Shown piece by piece: positions 1 to 9,062 of a stretch of 32,776 nucleotides of DNA. The stretch comes from Bacteroidia bacterium (GTDB lineage: Bacteria; Bacteroidota; Bacteroidia; Bacteroidales; Prolixibacteraceae), in NCBI GenBank assembly GCA_025358395.1, contig JANYJT010000050.1, positions 1-32,776 of the forward strand, given 5' to 3'. Each line of letters starts with the position of its first letter. Within the stretch, counting starts at the first letter, position 1. The position numbers and the translations under genes are program-made. The notes below the pieces were generated by a model, which did not search any database, was not told where the DNA came from, and saw nothing but the letters and a program-made list of their open reading frames with translations.

Positions 1-2
1 TT

Positions 3-188
3 TTCGGTGGATTTGGAGGTGAACTCTCATCAATCATCAACGAAGAAGCCTTTGAATTTCTGGATGCGCCCATTCGCAGGGTCGGGTCAGAATATACTCC
101 AGTTGGATTCAACAGGATCCTCGAGGCAGCAATATTGCCCAACGAAAGTAAGATTTATGATGCAGCTATTTCTTTGATAAAGTATTAG
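3..188 (+). CDS. 2-oxoacid dehydrogenase E1 component, beta-subunit C-terminus (partial)
   Basis: Only the last 61 codons are present, because the gene enters from the left edge. The reading frame starting at base 3 is open to a TAG at 186-188. It carries the end of a transketolase C-terminal domain: a GGELSSIINEEAFEFLDAP stretch, then IRRVGSEYTPVG and a final helix around KIYDAAISLIKY. This is the usual ending of pyruvate or branched-chain 2-oxoacid dehydrogenase E1 beta chains (thiamine diphosphate enzymes that decarboxylate 2-oxoacids and pass the acyl group to lipoyl-E2). In many Bacteroidota the alpha and beta chains are fused. Which substrate it uses and whether it is fused cannot be told from this fragment. 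Confidence 0.75.
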   Translation, partial: FGGFGGELSSIINEEAFEFLDAPIRRVGSEYTPVGFNRILEAAILPNESKIYDAAISLIKY

Positions 189-252
189 TGGCGATATTGT
201 GGATCATCCTGGTGAGAGTAGTGAAAGGTAATTTATAAATAATAGTATCCCG

Positions 253-759
253 ATGAAAAAAATCGCCCTTGTTTACAGTTTCAATTCCAACAAATCAGCA
301 AAAATGGCCCTGAAAATTGCTGAAAATTTCGAAAAATTAGAAATTATACAGCTGAATGTTGAGAGCTGCCATGGCGAGGAATTCCTCCTTTATGACGGAT
401 ACATTTTAAGTGTCCCGACTTGGTTCGATGGGGAGTTGCCAAACTATTGGGACGAAATTTTGCCTGCGCTGGAAAATCTTGACCTGACAAATAAAAAAGT
501 TGCATTATTTGGACTGGGGGACCAGAAAAACTATCCTGAAAATTTTTGTGATGCTGTTGGCATCCTTGCTGATTTCTTTGAAGAAAAGGGAGCAAGAATT
601 ATAGGCCAAACTTCCACCGCAGGATACAACTTTGAAACATCTAAAGCTCTGAAGAATAATATTTTAGTTGGTTTATTACTTGACCAGGAAAACCAATCAA
701 GGCTATCTGATGAAAGGATTCTCAATTGGACCAACCAACTGGAACTTGAATTTGCCTAA
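253..759 (+). CDS. fldA: Flavodoxin (long-chain type)
   Basis: A 168-residue protein of the size of long-chain flavodoxins, small FMN proteins that replace ferredoxin as low-potential one-electron carriers. The middle and end match the family: a PTWFDGELPNYWDE loop (about 55-68) that stacks on the flavin, the GLGDQKNYPENFCDA loop (about 87-101) that holds its other face, and the C-terminal DERILNWTNQLE helix. The N-terminal phosphate loop is odd. Where flavodoxins have a T/S-x-T-G-x-T type sequence after the first strand, this one has SFNSNKSA (about 9-16), with no Gly and no closing Thr. FMN phosphate binding may therefore be altered. It lies 64 bp after the E1 gene, without a clear Shine-Dalgarno. 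Family assignment is firm; the redox partner is unknown. Confidence 0.85.
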   Translation: MKKIALVYSFNSNKSAKMALKIAENFEKLEIIQLNVESCHGEEFLLYDGYILSVPTWFDGELPNYWDEILPALENLDLTNKKVALFGLGDQKNYPENFCDAVGILADFFEEKGARIIGQTSTAGYNFETSKALKNNILVGLLLDQENQSRLSDERILNWTNQLELEFA

Positions 760-779
760 ATCATTCAAGGATTATTTTC

Positions 780-787
780 TACCTTTG
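780..787 (+). promoter_or_regulatory. Candidate -7 box (TAnnTTTG) for the Bax-like gene
   Basis: TACCTTTG fits the Bacteroidota housekeeping -7 consensus TAnnTTTG and lies 35 bp before the start of the Bax-like gene. A TTG at the usual 19-21 bp further upstream is not seen; the nearest is about 25 bp away. Moderate support only. Confidence 0.4.
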
Positions 788-822
788 TGCCTGAGAATCA
801 AATATAAGTTTCACTTGGTTTC

Positions 823-1707
823 ATGCTTAAATTACTCAAAGTAATCCTGTTGGTGCTAGTCTTGATCGTTGTTTCCGTTGTTGTTAATGAAGTCTCTTCA
901 TCTAATTACATTTATCCGGAATATCATATCAAATTATATGATATTGAAGTGGTTAACAGCAAGTCTATTCTTATTCAGGATAAAAACTCTTTAATCCCGG
1001 TAAAGTATGATGGAACACTTGATTTCGATACCATACCGGAAGCTATTCGAAAATCAGTGTTCATCAATTACATGCTGCCAGCGATCGTCATTGAGCGTGA
1101 CAGGCTAATGAATATGCTTCATCACATTGAGTTTGTCGAAAATGGAATGATCAACAAACGACCTCTAAAAAGTGATGATCTGTTGTTTTTCAAGGAGATG
1201 ATGCAGAAATATGATGCCACTTCGATAAAGGATCTAAAAATGAGGCTTTATCCTCAGCCCGTTAGTCTGACACTGGCCCAGGCGACCCTCGAATCAGGTT
1301 GGGGAACTTCCAAGGTATTTTCTAAGGCAAACAATCCTTTTGGAATTATGTCATTTTCGGGCGACGAACAACGAAGAAAGTTCATGAATCCAGAGCTTCA
1401 AACTGAGGTGTATGTGAGGACATATCCAGATGTTAATCAATCAGTTGAACACTATTTTTTCTTTACGGCAAAGATGAATTCCTATGAAAAATTCAGAAAA
1501 AAAAGATGGGAGAGGGGTTCCTCTTTTGATTTAGTTAAATTGCTAAAAAGCTACCATAAAACCTATGAATACAGTACTTTGATTGAATCCATTATTAGAA
1601 AAAATGATTTTGAGAAATATGACAATATTTCCATTAACAAAGATTATTTTGGTTACAAAAAAAACTATCTGCAGTTGATTAGAAGCTATTTTGAAGACTA
1701 TTTTTAA
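823..1707 (+). CDS. Bax-like glucosaminidase-domain protein (peptidoglycan hydrolase)
   Basis: A 294-residue protein with one N-terminal hydrophobic segment (about 4-22), so it is probably a membrane anchor or an uncleaved signal leading to the periplasm. The region about 145-290 matches the LYZ2/glucosaminidase fold (GH73-like) of E. coli Bax: LTLAQATLESGWGTS carries the expected catalytic Glu (E157), followed by SKANNPFGIM (about 168-176), a conserved substrate-groove turn. Length is close to Bax (about 270 residues). The likely role is cutting the GlcNAc-MurNAc backbone of peptidoglycan during wall remodelling. It stands alone between flavodoxin and methylglyoxal synthase with short gaps, so its expression unit is unclear. 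Confidence 0.8.
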   Translation: MLKLLKVILLVLVLIVVSVVVNEVSSSNYIYPEYHIKLYDIEVVNSKSILIQDKNSLIPVKYDGTLDFDTIPEAIRKSVFINYMLPAIVIERDRLMNMLHHIEFVENGMINKRPLKSDDLLFFKEMMQKYDATSIKDLKMRLYPQPVSLTLAQATLESGWGTSKVFSKANNPFGIMSFSGDEQRRKFMNPELQTEVYVRTYPDVNQSVEHYFFFTAKMNSYEKFRKKRWERGSSFDLVKLLKSYHKTYEYSTLIESIIRKNDFEKYDNISINKDYFGYKKNYLQLIRSYFEDYF

Positions 1708-1755
1708 CTTATTTACAATTTTCTATTTGACTTTTAAATAACTAATAATATAAAT

Positions 1756-2232
1756 ATGAAGCATATAATGAAATCTAAAAAAAAGATCGCCATTGTGGCA
1801 CATGACAACCGTAAGCAGGATATGGTGGAATGGGTAAGCTACAACTGGAAGGAGCTTGCTCAGCATAGTATGATTTGCACAGGTACAACAGGAAGGCTTG
1901 TGGATGAAACCATCCGCGCCAAATGCAAGGAAAATGATGCTGTTCCGCCTGAAATTTTCAGATTAAAATCAGGTCCACTTGGAGGCGATCAGCAATTGGG
2001 TGCCATGATCTGTGAAGGCAATGTTGATCTTTTGTTTTTCTTTTGGGATCCAATGCAGCCTCAGCCACATGACGTAGATGTTAAAGCACTGTTGCGCATC
2101 GCAGTCATGTATAACATTCCAACTGCCTCAAACAGATCAACCGCAGACTTCATCATTTCTTCACCACTTTTTCATCAGGAATATAATCCGCTTGTGGTGG
2201 ATTATTCAGATTATACTTTCAGAAGTTTATAA
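1756..2232 (+). CDS. mgsA: Methylglyoxal synthase
   Basis: A 158-residue cytosolic enzyme that turns dihydroxyacetone phosphate into methylglyoxal and phosphate, a bypass of lower glycolysis used when sugar phosphates build up. All family motifs are visible: the AHDNRK strand-loop (15-20), the phosphate-holding GTTG (43-46), the GPLGGDQQ loop with the catalytic Asp (D78) and the DPMQPQPHDVDVKALLR segment (98-114) with the active-site His (H105). The E. coli enzyme is 152 residues, so the protein is full length. A second in-frame ATG lies four codons downstream (1768) and could be the real start. There is no Shine-Dalgarno, as expected in Bacteroidota. The stop codon is followed within a few bases by an inverted word repeat. 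Confidence 0.95.
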   Translation: MKHIMKSKKKIAIVAHDNRKQDMVEWVSYNWKELAQHSMICTGTTGRLVDETIRAKCKENDAVPPEIFRLKSGPLGGDQQLGAMICEGNVDLLFFFWDPMQPQPHDVDVKALLRIAVMYNIPTASNRSTADFIISSPLFHQEYNPLVVDYSDYTFRSL

Positions 2233-2235
2233 AGA

Positions 2236-2345
2236 AAAGTGACTAGAGTGAACTAAAGTGACTAAAGTACTTAGCTGCCAATTACCTATCTTTGTCTTGC
2301 ACAACTTTATTCACTCTAGTCACTTTAATTCACTCTAGTCACTTT
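2236..2345. repeat. Long inverted repeat built from a short word, between convergent genes
   Basis: Two 33-nt arms, 2236-2268 and 2313-2345, are reverse complements with two mismatches, separated by 44 nt. Each arm is itself made of near-repeats of words like GTGACTAGAGTGA and AGTGACTAAAGT; the right side carries the word TCACTCTAGTCACTTTA twice. It begins four bases after the mgsA stop and lies between mgsA (+) and the TPR gene (-). Both mismatches would be G-U pairs in RNA from the minus strand. It could act as a two-way terminator or 3' stabiliser, but that is inference. Confidence 0.8.
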
Positions 2346-2402
2346 AGCTCGCATTTTCTATTTTGTCTTATAATTAATATTATGTTAAATAAAGAAAGGG
2401 TA

Positions 2403-2433
2403 GAAAAGGGAGTCGTTTTTTGACCCCCTTTTC
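2403..2433 (-). terminator. Hairpin terminator after the gyrA-TPR unit
   Basis: Arms 2403-2414 and 2422-2433 pair over 12 bp (one G-U on the minus strand) around a seven-base loop of mostly A on that strand. It starts five bases past the TAG of the TPR gene. There is no strong U run behind it, so it may be a weak intrinsic terminator or a 3' stabilising stem. Confidence 0.55.
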
Positions 2434-2437
2434 AAAT

Positions 2438-3595
2438 CTATTTATTCATCTTCTCAAACTTATCCATCATCTTTAAACGATAGTATAAATTCTTGAGTTG
2501 ATCTTTGATATAGCTATCTTTCGGATTGTATTCAACAGCTTTCTCCAGGTATGGAACAGCTTTGGCAAATTCGTCATCAGACTTTTTCTTTTCGGCTTCA
2601 AACTTTGCCTGTTCATTAGTTGGGACAACATTTGCCACATCAAACTGTTTCACGCCACGATTGAAATAAATAACACCAATGTTGTAATAAGCATCGGCAT
2701 AATCAGCCTTTACCTTAATCGCCAGTTCATACTCTTTAATAGCATCGTCTTGTTTGCCAAGTTTGTCCAAAGCAATTCCTTTCGCAAGGTAGAAAGAAGG
2801 ATTATCTTTCTCTTTTGCAATTGCCTTATCAAGGTAACTAATGGCATCTTCTGTTTTGCCCGTGGTAATATAATAGTTAATTAACTGAACTAGAATGCTT
2901 TGATCTTCAGGATATTTATCAAAAGCTTCTTTCATCATCCGAACAGAAGCCAGTGTATCTCCTTTTTGTTGATAGGCATTTATCATCTGAGAATAGGAAG
3001 AACCGGGATTGTATCCATGTTTGGCCGTCAGCCCAAAATATTTAATCGCTTTGTCAAATTGCTTGGCATTCATGGCAGCCAAACCGGTATTGTACATAAT
3101 CGCGGTATCTATGGTATTGTCCGTTTTGAACAAGGAGGAGGCTTCTATATTCAGGACTTTCTCAAAATAGTCACTGGACAATTCATACTTTTGTGCTTGA
3201 AATGCCTCAATTGCAGCATTGGAAAGTGTTGGAATAAAAGCGCTTAATAATTTTATTTTCAATGCCGGACTTCCGCCTTTCGGATCCAGTTCCATGGCTT
3301 TCAAAAAGGATTTGTAAGCTTCTTCCAAAGGATTTTCGACAAGTTTTTTATAGTTCTCGTCTTTTGATTTGTAAATCGCTTCAAGAATCTCGCCCCTTGC
3401 TTCCCAAGTGTCAGGCCAATTGATTGACTTTTCTGATTTTGGGTTAGCAGGATTAATCGCTTCCTGGATTGCTTCCCATGCTTTGTCTAATTTGCCACTC
3501 TCTTTGTATGACACAGCACTGCTAACTTTTCCCTTTTGAGCGAACAAGAAACCGTTCACTGTGAGCAGGATCACTACTAAAAGAATCTTTTTCAT
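2438..3595 (-). CDS. Secreted tetratricopeptide-repeat protein
   Basis: A 385-residue protein starting at the ATG at 3595. The frame is open further upstream into gyrA, but this start gives a clean signal peptide (MKKILLVVILLTVNGFLFA, then QKG), so the product is probably periplasmic or outer-membrane attached. The rest is helical TPR repeats. The clearest are in the C-terminal half: one with ILVQLINYYITTGKTEDAIS, one with YLAKGIALDKLGKQDDAIK, one with DAYYNIGVIYFNRGV, and a last one near AVPYLEKAVEYNPKDS. TPRs bind partner proteins; no enzymatic domain is seen. It follows gyrA after 28 bp on the same strand, so the two are likely co-transcribed, a pairing I recall as common in Bacteroidota. 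The partner is unknown. Confidence 0.85.
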   Translation of the reverse strand: MKKILLVVILLTVNGFLFAQKGKVSSAVSYKESGKLDKAWEAIQEAINPANPKSEKSINWPDTWEARGEILEAIYKSKDENYKKLVENPLEEAYKSFLKAMELDPKGGSPALKIKLLSAFIPTLSNAAIEAFQAQKYELSSDYFEKVLNIEASSLFKTDNTIDTAIMYNTGLAAMNAKQFDKAIKYFGLTAKHGYNPGSSYSQMINAYQQKGDTLASVRMMKEAFDKYPEDQSILVQLINYYITTGKTEDAISYLDKAIAKEKDNPSFYLAKGIALDKLGKQDDAIKEYELAIKVKADYADAYYNIGVIYFNRGVKQFDVANVVPTNEQAKFEAEKKKSDDEFAKAVPYLEKAVEYNPKDSYIKDQLKNLYYRLKMMDKFEKMNK

Positions 3596-3623
3596 TACGG
3601 ACAATTTTTGTATTAAATTATTA

Positions 3624-6152
3624 CTAATTAAGGTTCTCTTCATTCTTCTTATCATCTTCTTTTTCAATGTCTTCGGTGTCCGAAATAGCATCAGTTACCA
3701 CTTCCTCTATTTCTGTAATTTCAACCCTTGCTACTGAGGCAATGCTGTCATCTTCTCTTAAATTGATCAACTTGACGCCTTGAGCAGCTCTTCCGGTCAT
3801 CCTTATTTCTCCAACAGAAACTCTTATCGTTACACCAGCTTCAGTGATAATCATCAGGTCATCGCCATCTGTTACATTTTTGATAGACACCAATGCTCCA
3901 GTCTTCTCTGTGACATTTATGGTTTTAACGCCTTTCCCTCCCCTATTGGTAACACGGTAATCACCAATTTTGGACCTTTTTCCATATCCGTGTTCAGATA
4001 CAACCAGGATATCGTCATCTTCGCCTGCCACACAAACCATTCCTACCAATTCATCATTCTCACTACCAAGGGTAATTCCTCTTACCCCTGAGGCTGTACG
4101 GCCAATGGCACGGGCATGGCTTTCATGGAATCTGATGGCCTTGCCGGATTTGACAGCAAGCATCATCTCATTTTCGCCATTGGTCAACCTGGCTTCAAGA
4201 AGTTGGTCATTTTCCCTGATTGTTATGGCATTGACGCCATTTTGTCTTGGACGTGAATAAGCTTCAAGCGAAGTTTTCTTGATGGTACCCTTTTTTGTGC
4301 AAAGGATAATAAAGTTGTTATTGATGTACTCTTCGTCTTTAAGAGACTTTACATTTATATAAGCGCGAACCTGATCATCCGGTTCGATGCTAATTAAATT
4401 CTGTATAGCCCTTCCCTTGGAAATCTTAGTGCCTTCAGGGATTTCATATACTTTTAACCAGAAACATTTCCCTTTTTCGGTAAATAGCAAAAGGGTATTG
4501 TGCATGGTCGCTATAAACATGTGCTGCAGGAAGTCTTCATCTCTGGTACTTGAGCCTTTGGAGCCAATACCCCCTCTGGATTGAGTTCTGAACTCAGTCA
4601 GCGGCGTACGTTTGATATAACCCATATGAGATATGGTGATCACCATATCCTCATCGGCATAAAAATCTTCCGGGTTGAACTCTTCAGAGGCATAAACGAT
4701 CTCAGTCCGTCGTTCATCACCATACAAAGCTTTAATTTCGAGCAATTCATCTTTGATAATTTTCATTCTCAAAGGTTCCTGTGCCAATACCTCTTTGTAC
4801 CATTCAATCATTTTGCACAATTCGGTATAGTCCAGATGGATTTTGTCCCTTTCCAGACCGGTAAGTTTTTGTAAACGAAGATCAAGGATCGCACGAGCTT
4901 GAATATCATCCAATTCGAAATTCAGACAAAGGTTTTCTCTGGCTTCATCCGGCGTTTTAGCAGCCCTGATGATCGAAATAACCGCATCCAAATTGTCTAT
5001 CGCTATGATTAAACCCCTGAGAATATGTGCTTTCTTTTCTGCCTGATCCAAATCATATTCGGTACGCCTTATAACCACCTCATGCCGGTGTTCGACAAAA
5101 TAATGTATGAGGTCTTTCAGGTTAAGCATTTGAGGTCTACCTTTAACTAAGGCAATATTGTTAACGTTGAAGGCTGTCTGAAGTGCAGTAAATTTATATA
5201 ACTTATTCAAAACCACACTGGCCATTTCGTCACGTTTGATATCGATGACGATTCTCATACCTGATCTGTCTGACTCGTCGTTGATATTGCTGATGCCATC
5301 AATTTTCTTGTCATTGACCATCTCTGCGATCTTGATAATCATCTCGGCCTTGTTAACCATGTAAGGAATCTCTGTGATTATCAGCTTCTCACGACCGTTT
5401 TCGGTCATTTCAATTTCTGCACGGCCTCTGACTACAATTCTTCCCCTACCTGTTTCAAATGCTTCTCGTACCCCTGCATATCCATATATTATTCCTCCGG
5501 TAGGAAAATCCGGAGCTTTAATTTTGTCTATCAAGGCATTCATCGAAACTTCCGGATCATCAATATATGCAATGATGGCTTCGATGGTATCCGGTAAATT
5601 GTGTGGCGGCATGTTGGTCGCCATTCCTACCGCGATCCCTGAGGTTCCGTTGATCAGTAAATTTGGAAATTTTGTTGGTAAGACGGTCGGTTCCGACAAT
5701 GATTCATCGAAATTTGGTTGAAAATCTACTGTATTCTTGTCCAGGTCTGCCAATGCTTCCTCGGCAATTTTTTTAAGCCTCGCCTCTGTATAACGCATAG
5801 CAGCAGGGCTGTCTCCATCGATGGAACCAAAGTTGCCCTGACCATCGATCAAAGGATACCGTAAAGACCACAATTGGGCCATACGAACCATCGCAAAATA
5901 TACGGATGAGTCACCATGAGGATGATACTTTCCCAGCACCTCTCCCACTATTCTGGCGGATTTCTTATATGGTCTGTTGGAAAAATTTCCTAACTCACTC
6001 ATTCCGAACAATACTCTGCGGTGAACAGGTTTTAACCCGTCCCGAACATCTGGAAGAGCTCTTGACACAATGACCGACATTGAATAGTCAATGTAGGCTG
6101 TTTTCATTTGCTCTTCAATATTAATCGGAACAATTCTTTCTAAATCAGACAT
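3624..6152 (-). CDS. gyrA: DNA gyrase subunit A
   Basis: An 842-residue type II topoisomerase A subunit that cuts and rejoins DNA in the A2B2 gyrase complex to add negative supercoils. The N-terminal breakage-reunion domain is intact: the catalytic tyrosine is in AMRYTEARL (Y121), and the quinolone pocket reads [10 protein letters not shown], with S82 at the E. coli S83 position and F86 where E. coli has D87. The C-terminal pinwheel has its six-blade region starting near residue 510. The GyrA box is QSRGGIG at 524-530 instead of the textbook QRRGGKG. The tail is strongly acidic with many Glu/Asp. Length is typical. It leads a two-gene unit with the TPR gene and has a candidate TAnnTTTG promoter upstream. 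Confidence 0.97.
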   Translation of the reverse strand: MSDLERIVPINIEEQMKTAYIDYSMSVIVSRALPDVRDGLKPVHRRVLFGMSELGNFSNRPYKKSARIVGEVLGKYHPHGDSSVYFAMVRMAQLWSLRYPLIDGQGNFGSIDGDSPAAMRYTEARLKKIAEEALADLDKNTVDFQPNFDESLSEPTVLPTKFPNLLINGTSGIAVGMATNMPPHNLPDTIEAIIAYIDDPEVSMNALIDKIKAPDFPTGGIIYGYAGVREAFETGRGRIVVRGRAEIEMTENGREKLIITEIPYMVNKAEMIIKIAEMVNDKKIDGISNINDESDRSGMRIVIDIKRDEMASVVLNKLYKFTALQTAFNVNNIALVKGRPQMLNLKDLIHYFVEHRHEVVIRRTEYDLDQAEKKAHILRGLIIAIDNLDAVISIIRAAKTPDEARENLCLNFELDDIQARAILDLRLQKLTGLERDKIHLDYTELCKMIEWYKEVLAQEPLRMKIIKDELLEIKALYGDERRTEIVYASEEFNPEDFYADEDMVITISHMGYIKRTPLTEFRTQSRGGIGSKGSSTRDEDFLQHMFIATMHNTLLLFTEKGKCFWLKVYEIPEGTKISKGRAIQNLISIEPDDQVRAYINVKSLKDEEYINNNFIILCTKKGTIKKTSLEAYSRPRQNGVNAITIRENDQLLEARLTNGENEMMLAVKSGKAIRFHESHARAIGRTASGVRGITLGSENDELVGMVCVAGEDDDILVVSEHGYGKRSKIGDYRVTNRGGKGVKTINVTEKTGALVSIKNVTDGDDLMIITEAGVTIRVSVGEIRMTGRAAQGVKLINLREDDSIASVARVEITEIEEVVTDAISDTEDIEKEDDKKNEENLN

Positions 6153-6192
6153 ATAGATCTTATTTGTATTTTAAATTGCGAAAAAAGCATCA

Positions 6193-6200
6193 CAAAAATA
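6193..6200 (-). promoter_or_regulatory. Candidate -7 box for gyrA
   Basis: On the minus strand this reads TATTTTTG, a perfect fit to TAnnTTTG, 40 bp before the gyrA ATG, giving a leader of about 35 nt. No TTG is found at the expected -33 position, so confidence is moderate. Confidence 0.4.
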
Positions 6201-6432
6201 ATCATTTTAAAGTTAATGATGGAATAACCCCTTTTAAAAAATGGATATTTAGCCGGTTTTTTCGGGCTTTTGTGCCGTGACATTTTGGCAATTTCATCGA
6301 ATATTAAGAAAATATAACTATTTCAAAAAGGCAATTATCGTATGTAATTCATTATCTGGTAATTATCTAAAATTGATTGAAAATTGATTTTTTTATTTGT
6401 AATGGGAAGATGAAATTTCCAATTATTTTTTT

Positions 6433-6461
6433 TTGTTATTTTGTTAAAGGAACGATTTTTG
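6433..6461 (+). promoter_or_regulatory. Weak candidate promoter for clpC
   Basis: TTG at 6433-6435, an 18-bp spacer, then GATTTTTG at 6454-6461, which is one base off TAnnTTTG. The leader to the chosen ATG at 6486 would be under 25 nt. If right, an upstream in-frame ATG at 6441 cannot be the start. Confidence 0.3.
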
Positions 6462-6485
6462 TTGTCAAGTATAAAAAACGATAAG

Positions 6486-9059
6486 ATGGACTCAAAATTT
6501 TCACCAAGAATAAAGGATGTTTTAACCTACAGCAGAGAGGAGGCGATACGATTGGGCAACGATCATATCAGCACAGAGCATCTGTTTCTTGGAATTCTTC
6601 GGGATGGTGAAGGGATTGCCATTGACACAATGAAACAGTTGGGTCTGGACTTTCCAAGACTAAAGAGCGAAATCGAGCTTCACCTTCGAAAAGGATCTTC
6701 TCTTCCAATGGATGCTTCAATACCACTTCTTAAGAACACAGAACGTTCCTTGAAAATAGTATTTCTTGAGGCGAGGTCCCTCAATGAAGATACGGTCAAC
6801 ACCGGACATCTGCTCTTAGCTATTTTGAAAGAAAAGGATGGATTGGTGTTTGAACTTTTTAAAAAAAATGATGTGAATTACGACGAGGTAAAATCCAAAA
6901 TAATTGAGCTGTCACGGGTTGAAAACAAATCTGATTTCCCTGAAGAGGGTGATGATCAAGACGATATGTTTGGACGTGGAAGTGGCTCAACACCAGGCTC
7001 ATCCCAGACTCAGAAGGGAAATTCGAATCCGAAAACAGATACTCCGGTTTTGGATAATTTTGGCGTTGATATAACAAAAGCTGCTGTTGAAGGAAGTCTT
7101 GATCCGATTGTTGGGCGCGAAAATGAGATTCAGCGTATCGCACAAATTCTTAGTCGACGAAAAAAGAATAATCCTGTTCTGATTGGCGAACCTGGCGTTG
7201 GAAAATCGGCCATTGTAGAAGGACTTGCATTGCGTATTTCTCAGAGAAAAGTCTCCCGCATTCTTTTTGATAAAAGGGTGATCAGCCTGGATCTGGCTTC
7301 CATAGTTGCCGGGACAAAGTACCGTGGACAGTTCGAGGAACGCATGAAAGCCATCCTCAATGAATTGGCTAAGGTGGATAACATTATTCTTTTCATTGAT
7401 GAGATTCATACCATTGTTGGTGCAGGAGGCGCTACAGGATCTCTTGATGCTGCCAATATGCTCAAACCTGCATTGGCAAGGGGTGATATCCAATGTATTG
7501 GAGCAACAACGCTTGATGAATACAGGCAGCATATAGAAAAAGATGGAGCTTTGGAGCGTAGGTTTCAAAAAGTATTGGTAGAACCGACCTCGGTAGAAGA
7601 GACCATCGAAATATTGCATAATATCAAAGAACGATACGAAGACCACCACAATGTCACGTATACCAAAGAAGCAATTGATGCTTGCGTTAGGCTGACAGCC
7701 AGATACATATCAGATAGACACTTACCTGACAAGGCCATTGACGCGTTGGATGAATCCGGATCAAGGGTACATATTTCCAATATTACTGTACCTGAAAGGA
7801 TCATTAAACTGGAGGAGAAAATTGAGGAAGTTAGGGCTTCCAAAATATTGGCGGTTAAAGGTCAGAACTTTGAATTAGCCGCCAGCTATCGTGACAACGA
7901 AAAAAATCTGCTTTCTCTGGTAGAAAAAGAGAAAGAAATCTGGGAACATGAGTTGGAAAGTCATCGTGAAATTGTAGATGAACCGCAAGTTGCCGACATC
8001 GTGGCCATGATGTCAGGAATTCCTGTTCAAAAGATTGCTCAGGCAGAAGGCAAGCGACTTCAGGTGATGTACAATGATATGAAGAAGAACATCATTGGTC
8101 AGGACGAAGCAGTTGAAAAAATCACCAAGGCCATCCAACGGAATCGTGCCGGATTAAAAGATCCCAACAAGCCAATTGGATCATTTATCTTCCTTGGTCC
8201 TACAGGCGTTGGTAAAACGCAATTAGCCAAGGTTTTGGCTCAATATCTTTTTGATACAACCGATGCATTGATTCGAGTTGACATGAGCGAATACATGGAG
8301 AAATTCTCTGTATCCAGGCTCGTCGGTGCTCCTCCGGGATATGTGGGATACGAAGAAGGCGGTCAGTTAACTGAAAAGGTCAGAAGAAAACCATATGCAG
8401 TGATTTTGCTGGATGAAATAGAAAAAGCTCATCCGGATGTGTTCAATATTCTGCTCCAGGTAATGGATGAAGGTCGACTGACCGACAGTCTTGGACGCAA
8501 AATTGATTTTAGAAATACAATCCTCATCATGACATCCAATATTGGTACGCGCCAATTGAAGGATTTTGGTCAGGGCGTTGGTTTCAACACAAGAACCTCG
8601 GCAGAGGATGAAAACGAACACAACAAGTACGTAATTCAAAAAGCATTAAAACGTGCCTTTGCGCCCGAATTCCTGAACCGGGTTGACGATGTAGTTATGT
8701 TTAATTCACTGGAAAAGAGTCATATAAACCAAATTATAGATATCGAACTGAAGGGTTTCTACCAGAGAATCGAAACGCTGAAATACAAATTGTACATTGC
8801 CCCGGAGGCCAAAGATTTTATTTCAGAGAAAGGTTTTGATCCTCAATTTGGTGCAAGACCGCTGAAGCGAGCCATCCAAAAATATCTGGAAGATGAAATC
8901 GCAGAAGTGATCATTGGCAGTGACATTGCAGAAGGTGATACCATCTCGGTTGATCTCAACGATGGTAAAGACAAAATCGTAGCGAAAATTATTAAACAGG
9001 AGGTTTTGCCGGTTGAAAATCCCGGACTCCCGGAACTACCGCTTGAAACCAAAGAGTAA
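6486..9059 (+). CDS. clpC: ClpC-type AAA+ unfoldase, ATP-dependent Clp subunit
   Basis: An 857-residue two-ring AAA+ chaperone that unfolds proteins and feeds them to ClpP. The N-terminal part holds two Clp-N repeats (about 5-75 and 80-145), then a low-complexity Gly/Ser/Gln linker. The first ATPase ring has Walker A GEPGVGKS (about 234-241) and Walker [10 protein letters not shown] middle domain with a UVR-like [21 protein letters not shown] segment is the mark of ClpC rather than ClpA or ClpB. The second ring has Walker A GPTGVGKT (about 571-578) and Walker [14 protein letters not shown] start it at ATG 6486 because [13 protein letters not shown] is the family-typical beginning; a longer frame from 6441 adds 15 unlike residues. 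It ends three bases from the convergent mazG stop. Confidence 0.95.
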   Translation: MDSKFSPRIKDVLTYSREEAIRLGNDHISTEHLFLGILRDGEGIAIDTMKQLGLDFPRLKSEIELHLRKGSSLPMDASIPLLKNTERSLKIVFLEARSLNEDTVNTGHLLLAILKEKDGLVFELFKKNDVNYDEVKSKIIELSRVENKSDFPEEGDDQDDMFGRGSGSTPGSSQTQKGNSNPKTDTPVLDNFGVDITKAAVEGSLDPIVGRENEIQRIAQILSRRKKNNPVLIGEPGVGKSAIVEGLALRISQRKVSRILFDKRVISLDLASIVAGTKYRGQFEERMKAILNELAKVDNIILFIDEIHTIVGAGGATGSLDAANMLKPALARGDIQCIGATTLDEYRQHIEKDGALERRFQKVLVEPTSVEETIEILHNIKERYEDHHNVTYTKEAIDACVRLTARYISDRHLPDKAIDALDESGSRVHISNITVPERIIKLEEKIEEVRASKILAVKGQNFELAASYRDNEKNLLSLVEKEKEIWEHELESHREIVDEPQVADIVAMMSGIPVQKIAQAEGKRLQVMYNDMKKNIIGQDEAVEKITKAIQRNRAGLKDPNKPIGSFIFLGPTGVGKTQLAKVLAQYLFDTTDALIRVDMSEYMEKFSVSRLVGAPPGYVGYEEGGQLTEKVRRKPYAVILLDEIEKAHPDVFNILLQVMDEGRLTDSLGRKIDFRNTILIMTSNIGTRQLKDFGQGVGFNTRTSAEDENEHNKYVIQKALKRAFAPEFLNRVDDVVMFNSLEKSHINQIIDIELKGFYQRIETLKYKLYIAPEAKDFISEKGFDPQFGARPLKRAIQKYLEDEIAEVIIGSDIAEGDTISVDLNDGKDKIVAKIIKQEVLPVENPGLPELPLETKE

Positions 9060-9062
9060 TTT

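Larger units (their letters stand above)
6153..6485. other. Divergent gyrA/clpC intergenic region
   Basis: About 330 bp of very AT-rich non-coding DNA between the divergent gyrA and clpC starts. No ORF, tRNA or strong hairpin is visible. It should hold both promoters: a good -7 box for gyrA at 6193-6200 and a weaker candidate for clpC at 6433-6461. The middle (about 6250-6400) shows nothing recognisable; no CtsR- or CIRCE-like heat-shock operator was seen. Confidence 0.6.

Noticed and set aside
6441..6485. Upstream ATG of clpC
   Set aside because: Adds 15 residues unlike ClpC and would leave no room for the candidate promoter.
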